DNA of 64,000 nucleotides, from positions 1,798,001 to 1,862,000 of the forward strand of contig NZ_JAFBCJ010000001.1 in NCBI RefSeq assembly GCF_016907675.1, read 5' to 3'. Shown here piece by piece: positions 34,662 through 42,933 of this stretch. The position numbers and the translations under genes are program-made. This DNA is from Geodermatophilus bullaregiensis. GTDB lineage: Bacteria; Actinomycetota; Actinomycetes; Mycobacteriales; Geodermatophilaceae. The notes beneath the pieces are model-generated. The model did no database searches, was not told the DNA's origin, and saw only the letters and a program-made list of their open reading frames with translations. Each line of letters opens with the position of its first letter. Position 1 is the stretch's first letter.

Positions 34662-36182
34662 GTGGCCAGGCCCAGCATCGTCCCGATCGCCCTCACCGTC
34701 GACGACCGCACCGGCTACACCCTGTGGGCGCCGCCGTGGGAGGAGGACGGCGAGGAGTGGCAGGCCTTCCTCGGCACCTCCGAGGGCGACACGGCCACCG
34801 TGCACCTCTTCCCCACCCCGGCCGCGCTGGCCGCCTTCTGCCGCACCGGCCGTGACCACGACCTGGCCGACCACCCGGTCTGGCCGGTCGTGGCCGGGCT
34901 CGGCGCCGCCGACCTGACGCCGGACGACGACCACCGCTACGACCTCGACGGCGTCTACGACATCGCCGCCGAGAACCCCGACCGCTGGGCGGTCGAGGAG
35001 CTGGCGGCCACCATCGACATCGTCAGCCGGCTGGCCGAGTGCCTGGACACCGCCGGCGCCGACGACGACGAGCCCGTGACCCGCCGGCCCGCCGGCCGCG
35101 ACGCCGCCGACGACCCCGCGGACGACCCCGACGCGGACGACACCGACGACCCCGTGGACGACGACACCGAGTTCCCGGCGCTGGCCGAGCTGGTCGCGCG
35201 ACCGGAGATCGGCTCGCTCGGCCTGGGCGTGGAGGCGTTCGTCGGCCGCTCGGGCGAGGACGCCTGGGTGGGCGTGGGCGGAGCGCTGGACGACCTGTGG
35301 GAGGACGTCCTGGAGGAGCTCTCCGCGCACCTGGACTGGACCGGCGCCGGCACCACCACCCTCGACGCCTACCCCTCGGTGGCCGACGACGAGGACGAGC
35401 TGGACGACGACCTCGACGAGGACGACACGGACGGCGACACGGACGACGACACCGGCGCCGTCGCCGCCGGCCGGGGCACGCAGCAGACCGTGGCCGTGGG
35501 CTCGGACGGCTCCGGCAACCGGCCCGCGGCCGGCTCGACGGCGGCCACCCCCGCGGAGGCCGCGACGGCCGGCGTGAGCACCATCCGCGGCGGCAGCCGC
35601 ATCACCGCGACCCCGGCCGCGGTGGCGGCGGCCGCCGAGTTCTGGGAGGCGGTCGGCATCCTGCCGGTGGAGCTCGTCGTCCCCGAGGGCGCCGGGGTCA
35701 CCCTGCGCTGCTACGTCGAGGACGTGGCCCGCTTCCTGGGCCGCGACGGCGAGGTGTTCCTGTTCGACACCCCGGCCGAGCTGGCCCGCTTCTGCGCCGG
35801 TGACGAGCAGCACGACCTCACCGAGATCGCCTCCTGGCCGGAGGTCGCCGACACCGACACCCTGCCGCTGCCGGCCGAGCAGGACCGCTACGACCTCACC
35901 GAGCTCTCCGAGGTGCTCTCCGAGGTCGCCAGCGGCGCCGCCGGCCTGGTCGACCACCGGGTGTTCGCCCAGCCGGTCGAGGGGGTGCGGGACGTCGCCG
36001 AGTACGCCGGGCTGAGCCGCGTCGACGAGCTGCTCGCGCCGGGCGCGCCGCTCGGCCGGGCGGTGGCCCGCGCGGAGGCCGACCCGGGCGCGCCGCTGCC
36101 CGCCGAGGACGCCGACGCGCTGCGCACCGCGTGGGACGAGGTCGTCACCCAGATCGGCAGCGCGCTGGCCTTCCGCCACTGA
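34662..36182 (+). CDS. Acidic conserved protein with an internal duplication
   Basis: 506-aa protein of unknown function. Two similar domains are separated by Asp-rich linkers: domain 1 includes VHLFPTPAALAAFCRTGRDH then DL...WPVV...HRYDL; domain 2 includes VFLFDTPAELARFCAGDEQH then DL...WPEV...DRYDL. The shared pattern is F-x-TPA-x-LA-x-FC, HDL, WP-x-V and RYDL. Linkers around residues 125-165 and 230-270 are mostly Asp/Glu with Thr, so the protein is strongly acidic. No signal peptide or membrane helix. Genes in the same place in mycobacteria (Rv3311-like) and streptomycetes are sometimes labelled primosomal protein without evidence. Function unknown. Confidence 0.8.
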   Translation: MARPSIVPIALTVDDRTGYTLWAPPWEEDGEEWQAFLGTSEGDTATVHLFPTPAALAAFCRTGRDHDLADHPVWPVVAGLGAADLTPDDDHRYDLDGVYDIAAENPDRWAVEELAATIDIVSRLAECLDTAGADDDEPVTRRPAGRDAADDPADDPDADDTDDPVDDDTEFPALAELVARPEIGSLGLGVEAFVGRSGEDAWVGVGGALDDLWEDVLEELSAHLDWTGAGTTTLDAYPSVADDEDELDDDLDEDDTDGDTDDDTGAVAAGRGTQQTVAVGSDGSGNRPAAGSTAATPAEAATAGVSTIRGGSRITATPAAVAAAAEFWEAVGILPVELVVPEGAGVTLRCYVEDVARFLGRDGEVFLFDTPAELARFCAGDEQHDLTEIASWPEVADTDTLPLPAEQDRYDLTELSEVLSEVASGAAGLVDHRVFAQPVEGVRDVAEYAGLSRVDELLAPGAPLGRAVARAEADPGAPLPAEDADALRTAWDEVVTQIGSALAFRH

Positions 36183-36384
36183 CAGCGGTGTGCCGATTGG
36201 TCGGCGGCCGTGGCCTCCGGCGCCGGCACTGATGTGCGCCGAGGGCTGATCCTGCAGACCGACGTGCACCGTGGGCGCACAGTGCTGCAGGTCACGCCGC
36301 CCACCGTGGTCAGCCGACCGGCACCAGCGCCCACCGGCGTGCGAGCCCGGGCCAGCACCTGGCAACCGACGCGCACACCGCTGT
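36182..36384. repeat. 203-bp noncoding segment bounded by a 12-bp perfect inverted repeat
   Basis: ACAGCGGTGTGC at 36182-36193 and its exact complement at 36373-36384 bound a noncoding stretch between convergent genes. Inside are nested inverted repeats: TGTGCGCC (36233-36240) with GGCGCACA (36274-36281), and CCTGCAG (36251-36257) with CTGCAGG (36285-36291). No convincing coding frame. The 36183-36537 gap is otherwise occupied only by the terminator below. Confidence 0.6.
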
Positions 36385-36462
36385 GAGGAGGGCCCCTACC
36401 CCCACCACTCGCGTCGGGGCGGGACCGGTGAGGAGTCCGTGACGCCGTCGCCCGGACGCAGC

Positions 36463-36497
36463 GCGGCCGGCCCCGGGGAGATCCCGGGACCGGCCGC
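36463..36497 (-). terminator. Terminator of the DEAD-box helicase gene
   Basis: 15-bp stem GCGGCCGGCCCCGGG with one mismatch, loop GAGAT, 40 bp beyond the helicase stop; may also stop the opposing transcript. Confidence 0.7.
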
Positions 36498-36537
36498 TGG
36501 TGCCGTGCTGGACGGCGCTGGTGCTGTGGGGACGCGG

Positions 36538-38052
36538 TCAGTCGCGCGCCGGCGCGGGACGGTCGGGCCGCCCACCGCGGGGACCGTCGGCCGGGCCGCG
36601 GAACCGGTCGCGGTCGCCGGAGGGACGGCGCGGGCGCTCGCCCTCGCCGAACGGACGCCGCGGCCGGTCGCCCTCACGGCGCGGCCGGTCGCCCTCGCCG
36701 AACGAGCGGCGCGGGCGGTCGCCGTCCCGGCGCGGACGCCGGCCCCCGGGGCCGCCGTGCGGACGCCGCGACTCGCGGGCCGGCCGCTCGACCGGCTCCA
36801 CCGGCACGCCGGTGGCGACGAGCTCGACGATCGGGGCGTCGCCGGGGCGGACGCGGCTGACCGCGGGGTCGACCTTGGCCTGGCGGAACCGCCGCTTGGC
36901 CTGGCCGACCTGGTCGGGCAGCAGCAGGGAGACCACGACACCGCCGGCGCCGGCCCGGGCGGTGCGGCCCGAACGGTGCAGGTAGGTCTTGTGGTCGGCC
37001 GGCGGGTCGTAGTGCAGGACCAGCGAGACGTCGTCGACGTGGATGCCGCGGGCGGCGACGTCGGTGGCGACCAGCACCGGGCTGCGGGCGTCGGTGAACG
37101 CCTCCAGCGCCCGGCGGCGCGCCGACTGCGGCAGCCCGCCGTGGATCGCCTCGGCCTTGATGCCGACCGCCTGCAGGTTCTCCGTCAGCCGGTCGACGCC
37201 GAGCTGGGTGCGGGCGAAGACGAGCGTCCGGCCCGGCCGGGCGGCCAGCTCCTGGGTGAGCGGCACCTTGTCGCGGAAGGCGACGCTGTAGGCCAGGTGC
37301 TCGGCCGGCGGCGCCTCCCCGCCGGGGCGCACGACCTCGTGCCGCGCGGGGTCCTTGAGGTAGCGGCGGACCAGGGTGTCCACCTCGCCGTCCAGCGTGG
37401 CCGAGAACAGCAGCCGCTGGGCGTCGGGGCGGGTCTGGTCGAGCAGCTCCTGCACGACGGGCAGGAAGCCGAGGTCGGACATGAAGTCGGCCTCGTCGAT
37501 GACGGTCACCTCGACCTCGCCGAGGGCGGCCTCGCCCTGGGCGATGAGGTCCTGCAGGCGCCCGGGGGTGGCGACGACGACGTCGACGCCGCGGCGCAGC
37601 TGGGTGATCTGGCGGTACATCGAGGCGCCGCCGTAGACGGTGGCGAACTGGACGCCCACGGCCTGGCCGAGCGGGGCCAGCGCGTCGGAGACCTGCTGGG
37701 CCAGCTCGCGCGTGGGCACGAGGACCAGCGCGCGCGGGGCGCGGGGGCCGCGGCGGGCGGTGAGGCCCAGGCGGGCCAGCACCGGCAGGCCGAAGGCCAG
37801 GGTCTTGCCCGAGCCGGTGGCGGCCTTGCCCAGCACGTCGCGCCCGGCGAGGGCGTCGGGGAGGGCGGAGGTCTGGATGGCGAACGGGCGGCGGATGTCC
37901 CGCCGCTCGAGGGCGGTCACCAGCTGCTGGGGCAGGCCCAGCGCGGCGAACGTGGGACCGGCCGGCTCGGGGGCCGGCTCGGTGGCGATCTCGGGGTCGT
38001 TCAGGCTGTCGATCTGGGTGTCGACGACGTCGACGGGGTCGAACGAGGACAT
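36538..38052 (-). CDS. DEAD-box ATP-dependent RNA helicase
   Basis: 504-aa RNA helicase. The Q-motif region is FAALGLPQQLVTALERRDIRRPFAIQ; motif I ATGSGKT (near residue 77), PTRELAQ, motif II IDEADFM (near 185), motif III FSATLDG and motif VI HRSGRTARAG follow. The C-terminal ~90 residues are an Arg/Gly/Asp-rich tail of repeated GDRPRR and GEGxRPRR units, an RNA-binding tail like those of RhlE/DeaD proteins. ATG at 38052 has only a weak ribosome site. A ~135-nt leader with a small upstream frame and a palindrome at the promoter suggests regulated expression, as in cold-responsive helicases; that comparison is inference. Confidence 0.9.
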   Translation of the reverse strand: MSSFDPVDVVDTQIDSLNDPEIATEPAPEPAGPTFAALGLPQQLVTALERRDIRRPFAIQTSALPDALAGRDVLGKAATGSGKTLAFGLPVLARLGLTARRGPRAPRALVLVPTRELAQQVSDALAPLGQAVGVQFATVYGGASMYRQITQLRRGVDVVVATPGRLQDLIAQGEAALGEVEVTVIDEADFMSDLGFLPVVQELLDQTRPDAQRLLFSATLDGEVDTLVRRYLKDPARHEVVRPGGEAPPAEHLAYSVAFRDKVPLTQELAARPGRTLVFARTQLGVDRLTENLQAVGIKAEAIHGGLPQSARRRALEAFTDARSPVLVATDVAARGIHVDDVSLVLHYDPPADHKTYLHRSGRTARAGAGGVVVSLLLPDQVGQAKRRFRQAKVDPAVSRVRPGDAPIVELVATGVPVEPVERPARESRRPHGGPGGRRPRRDGDRPRRSFGEGDRPRREGDRPRRPFGEGERPRRPSGDRDRFRGPADGPRGGRPDRPAPARD

Positions 38053-38121
38053 GCGGGTGTGGGACTCCGATACGGCTCGGGCGCGTCCCGTGGTGGTGCG
38101 CGGGCGCCGTCGTCGGCGTCC

Positions 38122-38175
38122 TCACTGGCGATCGCGGGCGTCGGTGACGCGGCGGATCTGCACGGATGCGCTCAT
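38122..38175 (-). CDS. Possible 17-aa leader peptide upstream of the helicase gene
   Basis: ATG at 38175 begins MSASVQIRRVTDARDRQ and stops at 38122. It would lie about 15 nt after the predicted transcription start of the helicase mRNA. Coding status is uncertain: too short for codon statistics and without a clear ribosome site. Confidence 0.3.
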   Translation of the reverse strand: MSASVQIRRVTDARDRQ

Positions 38176-38176
38176 G

Positions 38177-38224
38177 CCCGGACGGACCGTCCGGGAGGAT
38201 GACCGGCGAGTGCCGGTACGTCAA
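38177..38224 (-). promoter_or_regulatory. Helicase promoter TTGACG-N17-CATCCT with a palindrome at the start site
   Basis: On the minus strand TTGACG (38224-38219) is followed by 17 nt and CATCCT (38201-38196). Directly after the -10 lies a perfect 9-1-9 palindrome, CCCGGACGG-T-CCGTCCGGG (38195-38177), covering the expected start site. The spacer itself contains ACCGGC-N5-GCCGGT. Best -35/-10 pair in the window; the palindrome is placed like an operator. Confidence 0.55.
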
Positions 38225-38234
38225 GGGTAGCAGC

Positions 38235-38279
38235 GGTGATCAGCCGGGGATTCCGGCGAGCGCGGTGGCCGTGGTCACC
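38235..38279. repeat. Palindrome E, holds the add stop codon
   Basis: GGTGATCA (38235-38242) pairs with TGGTCACC (38272-38279) with one G-T pair. The add stop codon (38275-38277) lies in the right arm. The left part resembles the GGTGATCACCCCGG of palindromes C and D. Possible add terminator. Confidence 0.4.
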
Positions 38280-39357
38280 GCGGCCGGCGCAGGGCCGCGA
38301 ACCCCGGCCGGACCACCTCGGTGAGCAGCCGCGTCCGCTCGTCCTCGTCGGCGAACGCCGCGGCCAGCGCGCGCTCGGTCACCGTCTGCACGTCGTCCCA
38401 GCCCCAGCCGCAGGTGGCGGCGACGGCGGCCAGCTCGCTGGTCACCGAGACGTCGCTCATCAGCCGGTTGTCGGTGTTGACGGTGACCGCGAAGCCCAGG
38501 CGGTGCAGCCGGCCGACCGGGTGCGCGGCCAGGGAGGGGTAGGCGCCGGTCTGCACGTTCGACGACGGCGCGACCTCCAGCGGCACCTGCTCGTCGAGGA
38601 CCCGCTGCGCCAGCGGGCCGAGCGGGCCGTCGTCCGGCACCTCGTCGGCGATCCGCACGCCGTGGCCGAGCCGCTCCGCGCGGGCGCCGTCCAGGGCCGC
38701 GCGGATGCTGTCGACGCCGGCGGCCTCCCCCGCGTGGACGGTGCGGTGCGCCCCGGCGCGGTCGAGCAGCGCGACCGCCCCCGGGAGCCGGTCGGGCGGG
38801 AAGCCGATCTCGGGTCCGGCCAGGTCGAAGCCGACGACGCCGGCGTCCCGGTACCGGACGACGAGGCGGGCGACCTCCTCCCACCGGTCGGCCTGCCGCA
38901 TGGCGCACAGCAGCGCGCCGACGACGATCGGCGTCCCCGCCCCGGCGGCCTCGGCGCTGCCCGCCGCGAAGCCGTCGAGGATGGCCTCGACCGCCTCCTC
39001 GATGGGCGTGCCGCCCGCGGTCAGGAGCTCCGGTGCCATGCGCACCTCGGCGTACACGACGCCGTCGGCGGCGAGGTCGAGCGCGCACTCGCGGGCCACC
39101 CGGCGCACCGCCTCGGGGCGCTGCATGACGCCCACCGTGTGCGCGAACGTCTCCAGGTAGCGCACCAGCGAGCCCGAGTCGGCGGCCTGCCGGAACCAGC
39201 GGCCCAGCTCCGCGGCGTCGCCGGCGGGGAGGTCGCGGTAGCCGGCCTCCTCGGCGAGCTCGAGCACCGTCCGCGGCCGCAGCCCGCCGTCGAGGTGGTC
39301 GTGCAGCAGGACCTTGGGGGCGCGGCGGATCGAGTCGGCGTCGAGCGGTGCGGGCAC
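38275..39357 (-). CDS. add: Adenosine deaminase
   Basis: Hydrolytic deamination of adenosine/deoxyadenosine to inosine forms, which PunA can then split. 360 aa. LLHDHLDGGLRP provides the two N-terminal zinc His, HRTVHAGEAAG the HAGE zinc/catalytic Glu, LGHGVRIAD the catalytic His, and VTVNTDNRLMS the zinc Asp region. GTG at 39357 is supported by GACAAT exactly 6 nt upstream. In the mycobacterial order add precedes deoA and cdd; here an ABC exporter pair intervenes. Confidence 0.93.
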   Translation of the reverse strand: MPAPLDADSIRRAPKVLLHDHLDGGLRPRTVLELAEEAGYRDLPAGDAAELGRWFRQAADSGSLVRYLETFAHTVGVMQRPEAVRRVARECALDLAADGVVYAEVRMAPELLTAGGTPIEEAVEAILDGFAAGSAEAAGAGTPIVVGALLCAMRQADRWEEVARLVVRYRDAGVVGFDLAGPEIGFPPDRLPGAVALLDRAGAHRTVHAGEAAGVDSIRAALDGARAERLGHGVRIADEVPDDGPLGPLAQRVLDEQVPLEVAPSSNVQTGAYPSLAAHPVGRLHRLGFAVTVNTDNRLMSDVSVTSELAAVAATCGWGWDDVQTVTERALAAAFADEDERTRLLTEVVRPGFAALRRPR

Positions 39358-39363
39358 CGCGTC

Positions 39364-39369
39364 ATTGTC
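39364..39369 (-). promoter_or_regulatory. -10 GACAAT of add
   Basis: GACAAT, 6-nt spacer GACGCG, GTG at 39357. Confidence 0.5.
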
Positions 39370-39398
39370 GTCGTCCGCCGGACGCCGTCCCGCGGGGG

Positions 39399-40205
39399 TC
39401 AGCCGGTGCCGCGGTCCTGCCAGCGGAAGGTCAGCACGCACAGCACCAGGCCGGCGACGCACCAGGCGCCGAGCACCAGCGCGACCCGGCCGAGCTCCCA
39501 CGACCCGGCCGGCTCCTGCGCGGCGAGCGCGTCGGGCAGGAACACCGACCGCAGTCCCTGCGCCAGCCACTTGACGGGGAACACCGACGCGACGTCCTGC
39601 AGCCACCCGGGCACCCGGTCGAAGGGCAGGAAGACACCGGAGACGAACTCGAGGACCAGCGCGATCGGCGTCACCGTGGCCGACGCCGACCGGCCGTTGC
39701 GGGCCAGGGTGGACACGGCGATGCCGAGCAGCGTGCAGGCCGCGGCGCCCAGGACCGCCACCCAGGCGAAGGTCAGCCAGTCCGCGCCCGAGGGCAGGTC
39801 GATCCCGTACACGAGGACGCCGACGCCCAGCAGCAGCACGATCGTCGCCAGCGCGACGGCGAGGACCTGCACGACCTTGCCGGCGAAGTAGGCGCTGGCC
39901 GGCATCGGCGTGCCGCGCAGGCTCTTGAGCGTGCCGTCGGAGCGCTCGCCGGCGATGTGGATCGCCATGTTCTGCAGGCTCGCGCCGACGATCCCCGCGG
40001 TGACCACCCCGGCCATGAAGTACTGCGGGAAGTCGACGCCCGGGCCCAGGTCGTAGTCGAGCGCCGCGCCCAGGGCCAGCAGCAGGATCACCGGGAAGGC
40101 GAGGGTGAACACCACCGACTCGCGCTGGCGGAAGAACTCCTTGAGCTCCACCCGCGCACGGGTGCCGTAGACGCGGGCCAGCGAGGGCAGCGCGGGGGTG
40201 GTCAC
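39399..40205 (-). CDS. ABC-2 type transporter permease
   Basis: 268-aa membrane subunit of an export-type ABC transporter. A short cytoplasmic start (TRARVELKEFFRQRESVVFTL) precedes six hydrophobic segments, including VVFTLAFPVILLLALGAAL, VVQVLAVALATIVLLLGVGV and LGRVALVLGAWCVAGLVLCV. LKSLRGTPMP is the cytoplasmic coupling segment and SGVFLPFDRVPGWLQ the ABC-2 loop. GTG at 40205 overlaps the stop of the ATPase gene. Cargo unknown; drug or lipid export is typical of the family. Confidence 0.88.
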   Translation of the reverse strand: MTTPALPSLARVYGTRARVELKEFFRQRESVVFTLAFPVILLLALGAALDYDLGPGVDFPQYFMAGVVTAGIVGASLQNMAIHIAGERSDGTLKSLRGTPMPASAYFAGKVVQVLAVALATIVLLLGVGVLVYGIDLPSGADWLTFAWVAVLGAAACTLLGIAVSTLARNGRSASATVTPIALVLEFVSGVFLPFDRVPGWLQDVASVFPVKWLAQGLRSVFLPDALAAQEPAGSWELGRVALVLGAWCVAGLVLCVLTFRWQDRGTG

Positions 40206-41107
40206 GAGCGGTCCCCGATCATCTTCAGGTACACGTCCTCGAGCGTGGGCCGGGCGACCGCCAGGTCGGGCACCTCGCCGGGGAAGCGGGCGGCGAGGTC
40301 GCGGACGAACGCCGTCGGCGTCGTCGTCTCCGCCCGGCGCCGGACGCCGTCCTCGGTCCAGCTGACGACGGCCGGCGCCGAGCCGCGCCCGCCCAGGGCC
40401 GTGGGGACGGCGACCTCGGCCAGCTGCCCGTGCGCGAGGACGCCGACCCGGTCGGCCAGCGTCTCGGCCTCGTCGAGGTAGTGCGTGGTGAGCAGCATCG
40501 TGGTGCCGAGGTCGCGCAGCGAGCGGATCAGCGCCCAGAACTGCCGCCGCGCCTCGGGGTCGAAGCCGGTCGTGGGCTCGTCGAGGAACAGCAGCCGCGG
40601 CCGGCCGACGATGCCGAGCGCCACGTCGAGGCGGCGCCGCTGACCGCCGGACAGCGTGCGCCCGCGGGCCCCCGCCTTCTCGGTCAGCCCGACCAGCTCG
40701 AGCACCTCCGCCGGGTCGCGGGGGTCGGCGTAGTACGACGCCCGGGCCGCCAGCAGCTCGCGCACCGACAGCTGGCTGTCCCCCGCGCCCGACTGCAGCA
40801 CGATGCCGAGCTCGGCCTTCCAGCGGCGCCCACCCCGGGCCGGGTCGACGCCGAGCACCCGCACCTCGCCGCCGTCCCGCTCGCGGTGGCCCTCGAGCAC
40901 CTCGACCGTCGTCGTCTTGCCGGCGCCGTTCGGCCCGAGCAGCGCGAAGATCTCCCCGCGTCGGATGTCGAGGTCCAGCCCGTCGACGGCGGTGCGCTCG
41001 CCGTAGCGCTTGACCAGGCCGCGGACGGAGATGGCGGCGTCCGGGTCCAGCGGGTCGCCGGGCTGCGGCCGGCTGTCGCCCACCACGGGCGCGGACGTAC
41101 TGGTCAC
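40202..41107 (-). CDS. ABC transporter ATP-binding protein, DrrA/CcmA-like
   Basis: 301-aa ATPase driving the adjacent ABC-2 permease. LLGPNGAGKTTTVEVLEG is Walker A, LSGGQRRRLDVALGI the ABC signature and LLFLDEPTTGFDPEARRQ Walker B. H-loop: LLTTHYLDEAE. The C-terminal ~70 residues form the regulatory extension of this subfamily. GTG at 41107 is used (residues further upstream are noncoding); CACTGT (41119-41114) lies 6 nt before it. Its stop overlaps the permease GTG. Confidence 0.9.
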   Translation of the reverse strand: MTSTSAPVVGDSRPQPGDPLDPDAAISVRGLVKRYGERTAVDGLDLDIRRGEIFALLGPNGAGKTTTVEVLEGHRERDGGEVRVLGVDPARGGRRWKAELGIVLQSGAGDSQLSVRELLAARASYYADPRDPAEVLELVGLTEKAGARGRTLSGGQRRRLDVALGIVGRPRLLFLDEPTTGFDPEARRQFWALIRSLRDLGTTMLLTTHYLDEAETLADRVGVLAHGQLAEVAVPTALGGRGSAPAVVSWTEDGVRRRAETTTPTAFVRDLAARFPGEVPDLAVARPTLEDVYLKMIGDRS

Positions 41108-41157
41108 GAGTGAACAGTGTCCACCGTCGGGGCGGGCGGCCGCCGACCCGCCCGCGA

Positions 41158-41215
41158 CGATCATGGAGCTGTGACCACCCCCGGAGCACCCCGAGTGGTC
41201 ACAGCTCCGTGATCG
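41158..41215. repeat. Palindrome B (21-16-21), sister of palindrome A
   Basis: Arms 41158-41178 and 41195-41215 pair over 21 positions with one mismatch and a 16-nt loop, the same dimensions as palindrome A. The left arm starts CGATCATGGAGCTGTGACC, differing from A at position 13 (T for C); the right arm carries the matching change (A for G), preserving the pair. It lies between deoA (stop 41225) and the ABC ATPase start. Confidence 0.8.
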
Positions 41216-41224
41216 CGGGTCGGC

Positions 41225-42496
41225 TCAGGCCGTGATGCGGTCGAGGACCAGGGGCAGCGGCTCGTCGCCGGTGTCGACGCCGACGGCGCCCTCCAGCGCC
41301 TCCAGCGCCCGCGGGATGCGCGCCGGGTCGTCGGTGTGCAGCTCCAGCAGCGGCCGGCCGGCCACCACGTGCTGCCCCACGGTCGCCGTCCAGGTCACCC
41401 CGGCCGCGGCCGACACGGGGTCCTCCTTGCGCGCCCGGCCGGCACCGAGCCGCCAGGCGGCCACGCCGAGGGCGTAGGCGTCGAGCCGGGTGAGCGTGCC
41501 GGTGGCCGGGGCCGTCACCACGTGCCGCTCCGCCGGCTGCGGCAGCGGCGCGTCGGGGTCGCCGCCCTGGGCGGCGACCATCCGCCGCCACACGTCCATG
41601 GCCCGCCCGTCACGCAGGACCTCGGCCGGGTCGACGTCGCCGCGGCCGACACCGGCCAGCATCTCCCGGGCCAGCGCCAGGGTGAGCTCGACGACGTCGG
41701 CCGGACCGCCGCCCGCGAGCACCTCCACCGACTCGGCCACCTCGACGGCGTTGCCCGCGGCCCGGCCGAGCGGGCGGTCCATCGCCGTCACCAGGGCCAC
41801 GGTGTGCACGCCGGCCGCCTCCCCGAGGCCGACCATCGTGCGGGCCAGCTCGCGGGAGGACTCCGGGTCCTTCATGAACGCGCCCGACCCGGTCTTGACG
41901 TCGAGCACGAGCGCGTCGGCCCCCTCGGCGATCTTCTTGCTCATGATCGAGCTGGCGATCAGCGGGACCGACTCCACGGTGCCGGTGACGTCGCGCAGCG
42001 CGTAGAGCTTCCTGTCCGCCGGCGCGAGGTCGTTGCCGGCCGCGCAGATGACCGCGCCCACCTCGCGCAGCTGCGCCAGGTAGGCCTCCTCGTGGACGTC
42101 GGCCCGCCAGCCCGGGATCGCCTCGAGCTTGTCGAGCGTGCCGCCGGTGTGGCCCAGCCCGCGGCCGGACAGCTGCGGCACCGCCACCCCGCACGCGGCC
42201 ACCAGCGGCGCGAGGGGCAGCGTGGTCTTGTCGCCGACGCCGCCGGTGGAGTGCTTGTCGGCGGTCGGCCGGCCCAGGGACGAGAGGTCCTTCCGCTCGC
42301 CGGAGTCGATCATCGCCTGCGTCCAGACGGCGAGCTCGTCCGGCGACATCCCGCGGAAGAACACGGCCATGAGCAGCGCGCTGACCTGCTCGTCGGGCAC
42401 CGCGCCGCGCGTGTAGGCGTCGATCACCCAGCGGATCTGCTCGCCGGAGAGCTGCCCGCCGTCCCGCTTTGTGCGGATGACGTCGATCGCGTCCAT
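41225..42496 (-). CDS. deoA: Thymidine phosphorylase (pyrimidine-nucleoside phosphorylase)
   Basis: Phosphorolysis of thymidine/deoxyuridine to base and deoxyribose-1-phosphate. 423 aa. DVIRTKRDGGQLSGEQIRWV is the N-terminal helical lobe; DKHSTGGVGDKTTLPLAPLV holds the phosphate-binding signature; SGRGLGHTGGTLDKLEAIPG is the family pattern; VLDVKTGSGAFMKD follows. ATG at 42496 overlaps the cdd stop in TGATG. Together with cdd it feeds deoC via a pentomutase. Confidence 0.95.
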   Translation of the reverse strand: MDAIDVIRTKRDGGQLSGEQIRWVIDAYTRGAVPDEQVSALLMAVFFRGMSPDELAVWTQAMIDSGERKDLSSLGRPTADKHSTGGVGDKTTLPLAPLVAACGVAVPQLSGRGLGHTGGTLDKLEAIPGWRADVHEEAYLAQLREVGAVICAAGNDLAPADRKLYALRDVTGTVESVPLIASSIMSKKIAEGADALVLDVKTGSGAFMKDPESSRELARTMVGLGEAAGVHTVALVTAMDRPLGRAAGNAVEVAESVEVLAGGGPADVVELTLALAREMLAGVGRGDVDPAEVLRDGRAMDVWRRMVAAQGGDPDAPLPQPAERHVVTAPATGTLTRLDAYALGVAAWRLGAGRARKEDPVSAAAGVTWTATVGQHVVAGRPLLELHTDDPARIPRALEALEGAVGVDTGDEPLPLVLDRITA

Positions 42497-42933
42497 CAGG
42501 CCTCCCGCTCCGCGGCCGCGACCAGGTCGTCGGGGCCGAACGCGTCGGGCAGCACCTCGCGCATCGGCACGATGCCGAGCGACACCGTCTCGACGAGCAT
42601 GTCGGCGCCGCCGTGCTCCCACAGCAGTTGCCGGCAGCGCCCGCACGGCATGAGCGGCTGCCCGTCCCCGCCGACGCAGGCCACCGCCACCAGGCGGCCG
42701 CCGCCGGTGCGGGCCAGGTCGCTGACCATCCCGCACTCGGCGCACAGGCCCAGCCCGTAGCTGGCGTTCTCGACGTTGCAGCCGGTGACCACCCGGCCGT
42801 CGTCGACCAGCCCGGCCACCCCCACGGGGAAGCGCGAGTACGGCGCGTAGGCGTGCGCCATGGCCTCCCGGGCCGCCGTCCGCAGCGCGTCCCAGTCGAC
42901 CGCGCCGTCCCCGTCCGCCGGCCCCTCGGTCAC
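42496..42933 (-). CDS. cdd: Cytidine deaminase
   Basis: Converts cytidine/deoxycytidine to uridine forms. 145 aa, small tetrameric type. YAPYSRFPVGVAG is the substrate strand; GCNVENASYGLGLCAECGMV contains the catalytic Glu and the first zinc Cys (C-A-E), and MPCGRCRQLLWE the second pair (PCxxC). GTG at 42933 abuts the stop of the upstream permease gene; stop overlaps deoA. Confidence 0.95.
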   Translation of the reverse strand: MTEGPADGDGAVDWDALRTAAREAMAHAYAPYSRFPVGVAGLVDDGRVVTGCNVENASYGLGLCAECGMVSDLARTGGGRLVAVACVGGDGQPLMPCGRCRQLLWEHGGADMLVETVSLGIVPMREVLPDAFGPDDLVAAAEREA

